DNA from: Halalkalicoccus jeotgali B3 | GTDB taxonomy: Archaea; Halobacteriota; Halobacteria; Halobacteriales; Halalkalicoccaceae | Length of the DNA: 64,000 bases | Direction of reading: 5' to 3' | NCBI RefSeq assembly: GCF_000196895.1 | Contig: NC_014297.1 | Location: 620,001 to 684,000, forward strand | Part shown: positions 50,784 to 60,269 of the stretch, piece after piece | How the letters are laid out: every line of letters starts with the position of its first letter | Numbering within the stretch: the first letter of the stretch is position 1 | Translations under genes and position numbers: made by a program | Notes under the pieces: model-generated | What the model was told of the DNA's origin: nothing | Seen by the model: only the letters and a program-made list of their open reading frames with translations | Databases searched by the model: none

Positions 50784-51422
50784 ATGGCCGAGGGACTGAC
50801 GGGCGTCGGGCTGGATCTGGTCGTCCAGTACGGCTATCTCGCACTGTTCGTGTTCATGTTTCTCGAGACGTCGATGCTGTTTCCGCTCCTCCCCAGCGAG
50901 GTCACCGTCCCCTTCGCGGCGGCGGTTCTCGTCACCGGACCGACCTCCTTCGGACTGTTCGTGCTCGCCGCAACGGCCGGAGCGACGCTCGGCAGCGTCG
51001 TCGCCTACTACCTCTTCGCTGGGACCGGCGACCGCGCGCTTGCGCGCTACCGCGACCGGGTCCGGATCTCGGAGGCCGACCTCGAACGCGGCCGGCGGTG
51101 GTTCCGTCGCTGGGGCGAGGGCACGGTGTTCTGGGGGCGACTGTTCCCGGTGGCGCGCTCGATCATCTCGATCCCGGCGGGGCTGGCCGCGATGGATCTC
51201 CGGCGCTTTACGGCCTATTCGGCCGGTGGATCGGCCTGTTTCGCGGCGGGCGTCGCGGGGCTCGTCTACCGCCTCGACGTCTCGCACGGCCCGGTCGCCT
51301 TCCTCGCTGGCCGTCTCGGCGCGTTGCCCGAGTACGCTGTGGCGAACCCGCTTATCGTGGTCGGTTTCTCGATCGTGACTGGACTGGTCGTTCTGCTTGC
51401 CGTTGCTGTCGTTGGCGACTGA
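50784..51422 (+). CDS. DedA/SNARE-associated family membrane protein
   Basis: 212 residues with four to five membrane segments. ETSMLFPLLPSEVTVPFAA at the N-terminal re-entrant loop, GSVVAYYLFAGTGDRA and FWGRLFPVARSIISIPAGLAAM (with the conserved Arg pair) are DedA signatures. DedA proteins are lipid scramblase/flippase relatives acting in membrane homeostasis. Normal length; the downstream 51423-51675 has nothing I can support. Confidence 0.9.
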   Translation: MAEGLTGVGLDLVVQYGYLALFVFMFLETSMLFPLLPSEVTVPFAAAVLVTGPTSFGLFVLAATAGATLGSVVAYYLFAGTGDRALARYRDRVRISEADLERGRRWFRRWGEGTVFWGRLFPVARSIISIPAGLAAMDLRRFTAYSAGGSACFAAGVAGLVYRLDVSHGPVAFLAGRLGALPEYAVANPLIVVGFSIVTGLVVLLAVAVVGD

Positions 51423-51675
51423 GATGGTGACAGAGTGCGCATAGCGGTCGTCCAGCATTCTCCGAGGATCCGATGGGATGAGAAAAGACGAAACTGGGAT
51501 CGAGGCGGAGGATCTCGGCCTCGGGCGTCCCTCGCTGCCTTGGTGACAACGATGGGCCTTTCGGATGAATCGGCGACAGCGTTCTCCCCTCTTGGTGTTT
51601 CGCTGGCCGGATCGGCTGAGCCAGAGCGATTGTGGGCAACCGACCAGCTGTCATATCTCGGATCGCCCGCTAACG

Positions 51676-52239
51676 TCAGGGGATCGTCGCGGTCGCAGCT
51701 TCCCAAGGTGTGGTGAGCACCAGACACCGACCCGACGCTGATTCATCGAGGGTGATCCGCGGATCCGGATAGAGGCTCTCGAACCAGTCTTCCGCCTGCT
51801 TGAGTTCTTGTCGATCGGTTACTATCTCGGAGACGGTTTCGAGGACCGATGATCCCTGTGGGTGAAGCGCCAACCACGACTCTAACTCGACATCCAAGAC
51901 TGTCTTCGAGAACTCGTGATAGTCGTAGTAGGCCGTATACAGCCTGATGAACACCGCTCGTTTCTCCTCGATACAGTCCGCTGATTGAGCGAGTTCGTCC
52001 GATAGCTCTTCATCGTTGCCAGCATCGGTTTCCGAGACGAATCGTTGCTGTAGGCGCAATCGCTCGTACTGGAGGCGTGTCGTCTCGAGTTCGAATACGA
52101 CTTGTTGAGCGAGCAGCTGTGCCAGTCGAAACCGGTCGGTTACGGCACGATCAGTCGATCTATACCTCTCTCGTGGACACGTCTCAACAAGGCGATCGAT
52201 CCATGTCCCCTTCTCGGCTTCTCGTGCCGCCAACAGCAT
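51676..52239 (-). CDS. Hypothetical haloarchaeal helical protein
   Basis: 187 residues, acidic, mostly helical (RFRLAQLLAQQVVFELETTRLQYERLRLQQRF, EKRAVFIRLYTAYYDYHEF). No motif known to me, no signal or membrane segment. The convergent DedA gene is 253 nt away. A DNA-binding or sensory helper role is possible but unsupported. Confidence 0.55.
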   Translation of the reverse strand: MLLAAREAEKGTWIDRLVETCPRERYRSTDRAVTDRFRLAQLLAQQVVFELETTRLQYERLRLQQRFVSETDAGNDEELSDELAQSADCIEEKRAVFIRLYTAYYDYHEFSKTVLDVELESWLALHPQGSSVLETVSEIVTDRQELKQAEDWFESLYPDPRITLDESASGRCLVLTTPWEAATATIP

Positions 52240-52423
52240 CTGCAGTCGTTTCTCGGCACCTATATCTTCGAGTATCTCGTCCGGTTGGATCGACAGTTCC
52301 CTAGCCGTTCGGTCCCTTTATTACGTAATCCACTACGTGCAGATGGATTGTTATTACGAAAACGGCCGATAGATCGACTAGCAGGTTCTATTTATTGGTC
52401 TATAATTAATAATAGTTATCTAT
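52240..52423. promoter_or_regulatory. AT-rich divergent promoter region
   Basis: Between the hypothetical gene (minus) and the PQQ-like gene (plus). The 52310-52420 part is unusually AT-rich for this genome and includes CTATAATTAA (52400-52409) and TTCTATTTATTGG, either of which could be the TATA for the plus-strand gene. Confidence 0.45.
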
Positions 52424-53776
52424 ATGCCAACCGTTATAGCACGCACAATGGGCAGTACATCTATCCAGCGTATCAGTGAACTGAATCCGTCACGACGTGA
52501 TTTCCTATGGGCCACCGCTACCCTCGCTGGCGCCAGCTTCTTCGCCTCGACGCGGGCGACGGCGCGATCTGGGACCGAAAGCGTACCAGGATTCTATCGC
52601 AGGGCGTCCGGAAGCGAGATGTGGCCCCAACAGCGCTACAGCGGGGCCCATACCGGCTATCATCCGACCGCTCGTGGGCCACGAACCGGTCTGGAAGAAC
52701 AGTGGCGCTTCGACGACCGTCCGACGGTCGATCCCGTTGTTAGCGACGGCATCGTCTACGTGGTCGGCGAGTCGTCCGGATCGGACGGCTATCACGACGT
52801 CCTCCACGCGCTAGACGCGATCGATGGCGGCGTCCAGTGGTCGATCGACCTCGAGGAACGACCGGAGACCCTCGCGATCGACGAACGGCGGATCTACGCG
52901 GGCGGGGACTCGATCCGTGCTTACTCGCGTGCGGACGGCAGCCTAGAGTGGATCCTCCCGATCGAGACCAACACCTCCTCCGAGGAGGGCGGCCTCGCCC
53001 TGGTCGGACGACACCTCTACACCACGGGCGAAGAGACGGTCTACGGCATCGATGCGGCCTCCGGTACCGTCGACTGGCAACGAACGCTCGGGGGACGACT
53101 CACACCGCCCGCCGCGAAGGGGCGATGTGTGTACGTCGGACGGGTCGCGGGCGATCGCGGCCTGGATCGCACCGTCTTCGCCCTCGGCGCTCGGACGGGG
53201 CGTGTCCGGTGGAGCCACGACCTCGTTCCGCCCAGCGCTTCGGAGGCGAACCTCGTCGGTCCGCCGGTTGTCGCCGACGGACGTATCTACCTGCGGACGA
53301 CCGCCGGCGGCGAGGAGGACGTCCTCCGGGCCCCGATCTTCGGGCTGGTCTCGCTCGATAGAGCGACCGGCGGCGACGAGCGGACTATCTCCAGTACCTA
53401 CGCCGGGTTCGACCTCCACCCGATCGCCGCGGGTGGCGGCCGGATCTACACGACGGCGGTCGATTTCACCTCCGTCTCCGGCCTCGCCGTCCGTGATTCC
53501 AATGGAACCGGCGGCTGGACGATCTACGGGGACGACGGGGGCGTCCACGTCTCGACGGCGCCGACGGTCGCGGACGGCGTGCTCTACGTCGGGAGCGATG
53601 CGAGCAGGTTCGGCATCGAGACCGACGGGCTCTACGCGATCGACGCGGCGACGGGAGCGGTCCTAGCGACGCTCGATCTGGCGGTGACTTCGGCCCCGGT
53701 CGTCGCCGACGGAACGGTCTACGTGCGCTCGGAAGAAGGTCTGCACGCGATCGGGGAGCCGACCACCGCAGTGTGA
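52424..53776 (+). CDS. Exported PQQ-like beta-propeller protein
   Basis: 450 residues. SRRDFLWATATLAGASFFAST is a twin-arginine signal after an unusually long 27-residue N-region. The rest is a beta-propeller built from PQQ repeats: HALDAIDGGVQWSIDL, YGIDAASGTVDWQRTL, FALGARTGRVRWSHDL, YAIDAATGAVLATLDL. Propellers of this type act as binding or scaffold modules, and no quinoprotein catalytic residues are evident. An internal ATG at 52448 also gives a good Tat signal. Confidence 0.78.
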   Translation: MPTVIARTMGSTSIQRISELNPSRRDFLWATATLAGASFFASTRATARSGTESVPGFYRRASGSEMWPQQRYSGAHTGYHPTARGPRTGLEEQWRFDDRPTVDPVVSDGIVYVVGESSGSDGYHDVLHALDAIDGGVQWSIDLEERPETLAIDERRIYAGGDSIRAYSRADGSLEWILPIETNTSSEEGGLALVGRHLYTTGEETVYGIDAASGTVDWQRTLGGRLTPPAAKGRCVYVGRVAGDRGLDRTVFALGARTGRVRWSHDLVPPSASEANLVGPPVVADGRIYLRTTAGGEEDVLRAPIFGLVSLDRATGGDERTISSTYAGFDLHPIAAGGGRIYTTAVDFTSVSGLAVRDSNGTGGWTIYGDDGGVHVSTAPTVADGVLYVGSDASRFGIETDGLYAIDAATGAVLATLDLAVTSAPVVADGTVYVRSEEGLHAIGEPTTAV

Positions 53777-53818
53777 TCGGAGTTTCCGCTACTCCGATAT
53801 CGCCCGCCTCTACCGTAT

Positions 53819-54465
53819 TCAGTTGAGATGTCGTTTCAGCCACGAGCCGAGCTCGAGCTCTCGCTTCGACATGATGACGGTGTTTTCGGCCCGTTCACCG
53901 ATCCGTCGAGGCGTCTCTCCGAGCACGAGGCGTTCGAACAGGTTCGACCGGCTTGCCCCGAGTATCGTCAGGTCGTGGTCCTCGCTCTCGGCCACGATCG
54001 TCTCCGTGACGTCGTCGCCCTCCAGCAGCGTCGTGTTCGTTCCGCCGGACTCCGTGTGGTCGAGCGCCTCCGCGAGCAACGCCTCGCCCGTTTCTCTGTC
54101 TTCGGGGTCGTCGGGATCGGCCACGTAGACGAACTCGATGTCGGCTTCGGTGGTGCGCGCGATCGCGCGGGCCGTCTCGGCGGCGAGTTCCGCGTGTGGG
54201 CCCCCCCGCAGTCGGCAGCAGGATCGATTCGACCTCGCCGTTCGAGTCCTTGCCGACCCGCTCGACGAAGACGTCACACGGAGCCTCGGTCAGCACGTCA
54301 TCGACGGTCGACCCGACGACGACATCGCGCCGGCGCGACGGCTGGCCGCCCCATCCCATGAGGACGGCCTCGCTGTCGCGGCTCTCGACCGCGTTCAAGA
54401 TGGTGTTCTCGGGCTCGCGGCCGATGCGGATCGCCCCGTCGGTCGTCGGGGGACGGTCGACTCCC
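53819..54465 (-). pseudogene. Frameshifted tandem UspA fragment (transporter tail)
   Basis: Two halves in different frames: an upstream part PPTTDGAIRIGREPENTILNAVESRDSEAVLMGWGG ... ILLPTAGGP, then GGPHAELAAETARAIARTTEADIEFVYVADP ... TILGASRSNLFERLVLGETPRRIG. They are joined by a run of seven G (54201-54207 on the plus strand as C); removing one G restores GGPHAELA. The VLMGWGG and LGASRS motifs are UspA-like, and the whole resembles the tail of haloarchaeal amino-acid permease-UspA fusions. No permease part remains; the 5' end abuts the MFS stop. Confidence 0.65.
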
Positions 54466-55692
54466 CTACCGCGTTCGGCGCGGCACCGAGCGTCGAGTCG
54501 TCGCCCGAAACGCACCGACACAGACGAGGCCGGCGAACGCGCCGGCCGCGAGCGTCGGAAAGGCGACCGCGTAGCCCCCGGCGTCGAGCGCCCACCCGAA
54601 GACGACCGGGGAGACGACCGTGGTGCTAAAGCCGATAAACGACTGGATCGACAGCGCCGTCCCGATGCGCTCGGGCGCGACGACCTCCGTCACCGTCGTC
54701 GAGGTCGGCGCGCTGTCCATCGTGATGACGACCCCGTAGACGAGTACGACCGCCACCAGCAGGCCGATCGGGAGCCCCCCCAGTAGTCCGAGGAGGGCGC
54801 TGATCAGCCCGCTGGCTGTCAACCCGATCCCGATCACGCGCATCCGACCCAACCGGTCGCTGAGCGCCCCGCCGACGAGGTTGCCGGGCCCGCCGAGTGC
54901 GACGGCCACACCGACGAGTGTGCCGGCGACCAGTCCGGGCGAGTCCGTCATTGCGATCGCCGGGACGGTGAGCAGGAAGGCCGGGAGCCAGTTTCGCATC
55001 CCGAACAGCTCCCAGTTGTGCCACGAGTAGATCCCGACGGCCGCGAGATACGCGCGGTTTCGCAACACGGCCAGATCGAACCCGCCCTCGGCCCGGTCGG
55101 CTCCGGGGGCGTCCCGACCCAGCCCCAGTACCAGGGGCCCGACACAGAGCGCGCCGACGCTCGTGGCGGCGACCGCGATCCGCCAGTCGAACGCGGCCGC
55201 GATGGTGCCCGCAAGCAGAAAGGAGAGCCCGCTACCGGCCGAGAACGTGCCGACGTAGACCCCCATCGCGGTCCCGCGCTCGGCCTCGGGGTACCACTCG
55301 GCAACGAAACGCATCCCGGGGACGTAGACTCCGGCCATGCCGATCCCGGCAAGAAATCGGAGGCCCGTGCCGGCGAGAAACCCCGAGGCGAGAAGCGCGA
55401 ACAGCAGGCTCGCCCCGCCCGTGACCGTCGCGCCGACGCCGATCACCCCTCGCGGCGTACGGCGGTCGACGACCATCCCGACGGGAACGATCGCGAGGAG
55501 ATATCCCGCCTGGAAGGCGGCGAAGACGATCCCCGCACGCGTCCCCGAAAGCCCCCAGTCGGCGACGATCGCGGGCAGGACCGCCGAGTAGTTGAACCAG
55601 ACGAGGACGGACAGAAAGAGCGAACAGCTCACGACCGCCAGCATCCGGGTGCGCGCCCGTTCGAACACGTCCGCGTCTCGCCTGGCGTCCAC
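54466..55692 (-). CDS. Major facilitator superfamily transporter
   Basis: 408 residues, about 12 helices. Motif A variant VGMVVDRRTPRGVIG after helix 2 and ALSDRLGRMRVIG after helix 8 are clear; LVWFNYSAVLPAIVADWGLSGTRAGIVF is the first helix pair. It resembles the drug/acid efflux or anion:cation symporter families; substrate unassigned. The Arg-rich end RATTRRSVPRRTR lies next to the UspA remnant. Confidence 0.85.
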   Translation of the reverse strand: MDARRDADVFERARTRMLAVVSCSLFLSVLVWFNYSAVLPAIVADWGLSGTRAGIVFAAFQAGYLLAIVPVGMVVDRRTPRGVIGVGATVTGGASLLFALLASGFLAGTGLRFLAGIGMAGVYVPGMRFVAEWYPEAERGTAMGVYVGTFSAGSGLSFLLAGTIAAAFDWRIAVAATSVGALCVGPLVLGLGRDAPGADRAEGGFDLAVLRNRAYLAAVGIYSWHNWELFGMRNWLPAFLLTVPAIAMTDSPGLVAGTLVGVAVALGGPGNLVGGALSDRLGRMRVIGIGLTASGLISALLGLLGGLPIGLLVAVVLVYGVVITMDSAPTSTTVTEVVAPERIGTALSIQSFIGFSTTVVSPVVFGWALDAGGYAVAFPTLAAGAFAGLVCVGAFRATTRRSVPRRTR

Positions 55693-55726
55693 TAATCTCT
55701 ACGTGATCCGGCGATCCAGCGACCCG

Positions 55727-57487
55727 TCAGTCAGTCCGGACGCGATAGACGCGGGCCTCCCAAGGACGAAGCGACCCCTCTAGTACCGCCGGGACCGCCG
55801 ACTCGTCCTCGAGCGCGTAGTTCGCGAGTAGCCGTTCGAGCGTCGTGTCGGCATCGAGAACGCCGCTCGGGAGAGCCACCGGCGTCGGGTCGTCGTCGAA
55901 GTTGAGGAGGACGAGCAGGCGCTCCTCGTCATGGGTCCGGGTGTAGGCCCATAGCGACTCGTGGTCGGGGGTGAGCTGGTCGTACTCGCCGTAGATCAGG
56001 GCCTCTCGCATCTCCCCGGAGCGAAGCGCGATCAGTTCGCGGTAGTAATGCCAGACGGAGTCGGGGTCGGCCCGGGCGCGCTCGGCGTTGACCTCGTCCT
56101 TATCGGGGTTGACCGGGATCCAGGGCTCGCCGTCGGTGAACCCGGCGTGCTCGCCGTCGGTCCACTGGACGGGCGTGCGACCGTTGTCCCGGCTCGCACC
56201 GGCGACGGCTTCCCGGACCGCCTCGAAGGACTCGACCTCGCCGCGCTCGATCGCGCGCTCGACGGGGTTGCGGGTCGCGACGTCCGCGAACTCCGAGAGT
56301 TCGCGCCACGGGTAGTTGGTCATGCCCAGTTCCTCGCCCTGGTAGACGAAGGGGGTCCCCCGCAGGGTATGCAACAGCGTTCCGAGCAGTGTGGCCGACT
56401 CCTCGCGGTAGGCCTCGCTGCCGAAGCGAGAGACCTGCCGGGGATGGTCGTGGTTCGAGAGGAACTGGGCGGTCCAGCCACCCTCCGCGACGAACCCGTC
56501 CCAGCGATCGAGCACCGCCTTCAGCTCCGGGAGAGTCCACTCGCCGGGTTCGTAGATCGGCCCCTGCTGGTCGATGCTGACGTGCTCGAAGTGCGTCAGC
56601 ATCGAGAGCCCGTCCCGGCCGGGATCGAGATACGCGCGGGCGTCCGCCTCGGGGACCGACGGCGTCCCCACCTCGCCGACGGTCAGCAGGTCCCGGTCGA
56701 ACACCCTGTCGTTCATCTCCGTGAGGTACTCGTGAGCCTGTGGCGTGTTGCCGGCGTACTTCATCGTGCCGTTCAGCGGCTCCTCGAGGTCGGTCGGCAG
56801 TCCCTCCGTCTTCCCGATATGGGCGATGGCGTCGAGACGAAAGCCGTCGATACCCTTCTCGAGCCACCACTCCATCATCTCGTAGACCGACTCGCGGAGC
56901 GCCTCGTTTCGCCAGTTCAGATCCGGTTGCTTGCGGTCGAAGAGGTGGAGGTACCACTCCTCGCGCCCCTCGTCGTAGGCCCACGCAGGCCCGCCGAAGA
57001 GCGATCGCCAGCCGTTTGGCGGGGCCTCGCCCGCCGGTCCGTCCGCACTCTCCCACTCGACGCTGTCGGCGTCGACCCCCTCGTGCCACCAGTAGTACTT
57101 CTCGTACTCGGGGTCGCCGGCCTTCGAGCGGACGAACCACTCGTGCTCGTCGGACGTGTGGTTGGCAACCAGGTCCATGATCAGCCGGATGTCCCGGGCG
57201 TGCAGTTCCTCTACCAACCGCTCCCAGTCGGCCATCGTCCCGAACGCGGGGTGGATCGCCCGGTAATCGGAGACGTCGTAGCCGTTGTCGGCCATCGGCG
57301 AGGCGTAGACGGGCGTGAGCCAGACCACGTCGATCCCCAGTTCATCGAGATAATCGACCCGCTCGATGATCCCGGGGATGTCGCCGATCCCGTCGCCGTC
57401 GGTGTCGTTGAAACTCTTGGGGTAGATCTGGTAGACGACCGCCTCCTTCCACCAGCGCCGCTCGACGTCAGGGTCCGCGTCGCTCAT
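55727..57487 (-). CDS. GH13 alpha-glucosidase (oligo-1,6-glucosidase type)
   Basis: 586 residues, GH13 family. VYQIYPKSFNDTDGDGIGDIPGII at the N-terminus, GIDGFRLDAIAHIGK (Asp nucleophile), VGEVGTPS (Glu acid/base), FLSNHDHPRQVSRFG (second Asp) and QGEELGMTNYPW. The fold and domain length match alpha-glucosidase/oligo-1,6-glucosidase (subfamily 17/31-like). No signal peptide, so it is cytoplasmic and acts on imported oligosaccharides. No sugar transporter is adjacent. Confidence 0.92.
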   Translation of the reverse strand: MSDADPDVERRWWKEAVVYQIYPKSFNDTDGDGIGDIPGIIERVDYLDELGIDVVWLTPVYASPMADNGYDVSDYRAIHPAFGTMADWERLVEELHARDIRLIMDLVANHTSDEHEWFVRSKAGDPEYEKYYWWHEGVDADSVEWESADGPAGEAPPNGWRSLFGGPAWAYDEGREEWYLHLFDRKQPDLNWRNEALRESVYEMMEWWLEKGIDGFRLDAIAHIGKTEGLPTDLEEPLNGTMKYAGNTPQAHEYLTEMNDRVFDRDLLTVGEVGTPSVPEADARAYLDPGRDGLSMLTHFEHVSIDQQGPIYEPGEWTLPELKAVLDRWDGFVAEGGWTAQFLSNHDHPRQVSRFGSEAYREESATLLGTLLHTLRGTPFVYQGEELGMTNYPWRELSEFADVATRNPVERAIERGEVESFEAVREAVAGASRDNGRTPVQWTDGEHAGFTDGEPWIPVNPDKDEVNAERARADPDSVWHYYRELIALRSGEMREALIYGEYDQLTPDHESLWAYTRTHDEERLLVLLNFDDDPTPVALPSGVLDADTTLERLLANYALEDESAVPAVLEGSLRPWEARVYRVRTD

Positions 57488-57546
57488 TCGTGTGAGACGG
57501 CGACCGGTCGAGAAAAGAATCCCGGTTCGTGGCGTCCGAGCCCGCG

Positions 57547-59361
57547 CTACCAGCCGAACAGTCGCTCGAACAGCGAGCGTCCCGACGGCCGCTCGGCGAG
57601 CAACACCGACTGCTCGACGTCGTGGAGCACCTCGAAGTGCAACGACCCCCGTACGAGCCGCGAGAGCAGTCCACGCTCGCTCGCGCCGATCAACACCAGC
57701 GTCCGCGTCGCGGCCTCGCGTTCGATCGCGTCCTCGATGTCGCCCGACTCGTCGATCAGGACCTCGGCGTCGTCGAGGTCACGTTCCGCGGCCCACTCGG
57801 CGAGAAAGCGCTCGCCGGCCTCGCGTTCCTCGGGCCCGTCGACGACGTGCAACAGCGAGATCTCCGCGCCGACGGCCGAGCGAAGCGTCCGGGCGACTTC
57901 GGCGCTCAGATCGGAATCGGGTCCGCCCGCGGTCGGCAACAGGACCCGCGAGGTGTCGAGCCCGCGGTTCTTGAACACGAGGAAATCACAGGGCAAGTGG
58001 CGCGTCAGTTCGCTGATCGGGCGCTCGGCCCGCGCTGCACCCCACAGTTCGTTCTTGCCCCACTCCATGACCACGAGGTTTGCCTTATCGCGCTTTGCGA
58101 TCCCGAAGATCTCCTCGAACGAGCGCGGCGAGACGACCGTCGAGGTCTCACACTCGACGTCGTACTGTTCGATCGTCTCGCGGACCCCCTCCAGCAGACG
58201 GTCGGATTCGGCGACGATCCGTTGGCGCTGGTCGGCGCCGTGTTCCCGCGAGATCTGGTCGGGCGTCTGGACGATGTGGACGACGTGGATCGTCGCTGAG
58301 TCCTTGCGGCTGGCGAGCATGCTCGCCAGATCCACGAGTTGGGACTCGGTGCGCGGGTTCGCGATCGGGACCAGCACCCGATAGGAGTCGGGTTCGTCCG
58401 AGACGATCGACTCGGCGGTGTCGATTACCGGGACGTACGAGCGCCCGGCCAGCCCGCCGAGCGCCCACTCCCGGATCGACAACTGGCGATCGGCTCCCTC
58501 GAGTCGGACGGCTTCGAGGCGGCGCTCGCTGGTCTGGAAGTAGTTGACGACCGTCACGAGGACGATCCCGCCGACGGTGTTGCCAAGAAGTACCGGACCG
58601 ACGAAGTCGGTCATGCCGACGAGCGGGTTCAGATCGGTCACAAAGACCATGTAGATCATCTCGGTGAAGGATGTCACGACGTGAAACAGGTCGCCAAGCG
58701 GGATCGCGAGGAAGGCCATATAGACGACCACGAGCCGGGAGATCGTATCGCGGGAGGCATAGACGATCCAGACGACGCCCGCGACGATCAGGCCGGCGAA
58801 GACGGCCTTGAAAAACAGGTCCGAGCGCGGGGTCGCAAGCCCGTGTTCGGCGTGGTGGATCGCCGCCGCCGCCGCCGCCGGCGAGAAGACCCCGCCCCAC
58901 GCGAGTGCCGCCGCCCCGATCGCCCCGCCCGCGAAGTTACCCACGAGGACGATCGTCCAGTGGCGCAACAGCGTCGGAATGCTCGTCAGGCGTTCGAGGG
59001 TCAACGCGACCGGCGGGAGGGTGTTTTCGGTGTAGAGTTGATAGCCGCCGATGATGATGTAAATGAACCCGAGCGGGTACAACAGGGCGCTCAGGATGGG
59101 GTGTCCGTTCGTCGAGGCCGTCAGAGAGGAATACAGCATGACGGTGATCGTGATCGCAAAGCCCGCCGCGAGCGCGCTGAAAAACAGCTCGCGGGTCCCC
59201 GAGGTAACCTCCTCGTCGGCGGCGGCGACGATCCGCTGGAAGACCTCGTCCGCCGAGAACTGGTCCCGAACGACCGCCCCGGCGGCCGGAGCCCCGCTTC
59301 TGGATCGCTCGACCGCGTCTCGTACCTGTTCGGCTCCGTCGGAACGATCGGGGTCGGCCAT
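57547..59361 (-). CDS. Formate/nitrite transporter fused to two UspA domains
   Basis: 604 residues. Residues about 50-310 form an FNT-type channel with about six membrane segments: TRELFFSALAAGFAITITVMLYSSLT, VLVGNFAGGAIGAAALAWGG, SRLVVVYMAFLAIPLGDLFHVVTSFTEM and VLLGNTVGGIVLVTVVNYFQ. The C-terminal about 290 residues are two UspA domains (YRVLVPIANPRTES, VVMEWGKN; SRVLLPTAGGPDSDLS, LIGASERGLLSRL). UspA domains may sense nucleotides or stress to gate the channel. Start at ATG 59361 excludes a basic leader that reads from 59433. Confidence 0.88.
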   Translation of the reverse strand: MADPDRSDGAEQVRDAVERSRSGAPAAGAVVRDQFSADEVFQRIVAAADEEVTSGTRELFFSALAAGFAITITVMLYSSLTASTNGHPILSALLYPLGFIYIIIGGYQLYTENTLPPVALTLERLTSIPTLLRHWTIVLVGNFAGGAIGAAALAWGGVFSPAAAAAAIHHAEHGLATPRSDLFFKAVFAGLIVAGVVWIVYASRDTISRLVVVYMAFLAIPLGDLFHVVTSFTEMIYMVFVTDLNPLVGMTDFVGPVLLGNTVGGIVLVTVVNYFQTSERRLEAVRLEGADRQLSIREWALGGLAGRSYVPVIDTAESIVSDEPDSYRVLVPIANPRTESQLVDLASMLASRKDSATIHVVHIVQTPDQISREHGADQRQRIVAESDRLLEGVRETIEQYDVECETSTVVSPRSFEEIFGIAKRDKANLVVMEWGKNELWGAARAERPISELTRHLPCDFLVFKNRGLDTSRVLLPTAGGPDSDLSAEVARTLRSAVGAEISLLHVVDGPEEREAGERFLAEWAAERDLDDAEVLIDESGDIEDAIEREAATRTLVLIGASERGLLSRLVRGSLHFEVLHDVEQSVLLAERPSGRSLFERLFGW

Positions 59362-59528
59362 TACCGGTATCGAGTCAGCAAAGGGACTAAGGCGTTCGCT
59401 TTTGGTTTCTCCGTGGCGCGGACCCACCCCCATTGCGGGTCACCTCCTCGGTACTCAACGCCGGGTTCGGGGTACACGGCGTCGAGTACCGAGATCGCCA
59501 TCCGGTCCGATAGCACCCTCCTCGGACC

Positions 59529-60188
59529 TCACTTCTCGCCGTCGCGCCCGACGATCACGGTGTTTTCGACGAGGGTCTTGTGCCCGCGCCGGAGGCGCTC
59601 GGAGAGCGCCTGATGGGAGATGTCGAGTTCCTCGGCGAAATCCGACAGCGAGACGTCCCGTGGGACGTCGTAGTAGCCGTGTTCGTAGGCCGAGGCGATG
59701 GTCTCCTCTTGCTCGTCGGTGAGCCCGAACCGGCCCTGCTTTCCCTGATCGATGTTGTAGATGCGCTGGACGTCCATCGAGAGGTCCTCGTCCTCACAGA
59801 ACTCGTAGGTCCGCGAGAGCGCGTCCCGATCGGGAAAGAGGATCCGCAGGAACCAGCCGTCCTGTCTACCCTCCGCGGCCAGAACCGTTCCGTCCTCCTC
59901 GGTCAGGATGTGGACGAGCGCCTCCGTCGAGTCGATCCAGTTCATCCGGTAGAGTGACTCCTCGTCGGGTTCCGCGATTATCTCCACGTCCGAGACGCTC
60001 GGGTCCTCCTCGAGGGTCTCCCGGAGCGTTTCGGGGTCGGCTCCCGTCGCCCAGACGTACGGCATGACGTGATCGGGGTCGTGGGCGACGATCCGCTCGA
60101 TCTCGAAGTTCACCTCGTCGAGTGCGTCGAGCGTGTGACTGAGTGCGAACCCCTCTGTCGGAACGCGGATCTCGGCGATGGTAGCCAT
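59529..60188 (-). CDS. Bat-type (HTH_10) transcriptional regulator
   Basis: 219 residues. The C-terminal LTDEQEETIASAYEHGYYDVPRDVSLSDFAEELDISHQALSERLRRGHKTL is the HTH_10 domain with GYYDVPR. The N-terminal 150 residues are the usual sensor region with no PAS/GAF motif visible. It is oriented with the upstream zinc-finger-like gene and lies 167 nt from the FNT-UspA fusion on the same strand, so it may control it. Confidence 0.88.
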   Translation of the reverse strand: MATIAEIRVPTEGFALSHTLDALDEVNFEIERIVAHDPDHVMPYVWATGADPETLRETLEEDPSVSDVEIIAEPDEESLYRMNWIDSTEALVHILTEEDGTVLAAEGRQDGWFLRILFPDRDALSRTYEFCEDEDLSMDVQRIYNIDQGKQGRFGLTDEQEETIASAYEHGYYDVPRDVSLSDFAEELDISHQALSERLRRGHKTLVENTVIVGRDGEK

Positions 60189-60269
60189 GGGAATGCATAC
60201 TGTTCGGAGACGGATATAGGACTCGTCCTCGCTCAGTTCCGGGCCTGTGCGGATCGTCGGCGCTTCGAG

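Noticed and set aside
51435-51716. Possible short gene between DedA and the hypothetical gene
   Set aside because: It starts with GTG, overlaps the end of the opposite gene, and has basic, low-quality composition.
55961-58384. 807-codon plus-strand frame over the GH13 and FNT-UspA genes
   Set aside because: It spans two well-supported minus-strand genes and their gap, and has no family features.
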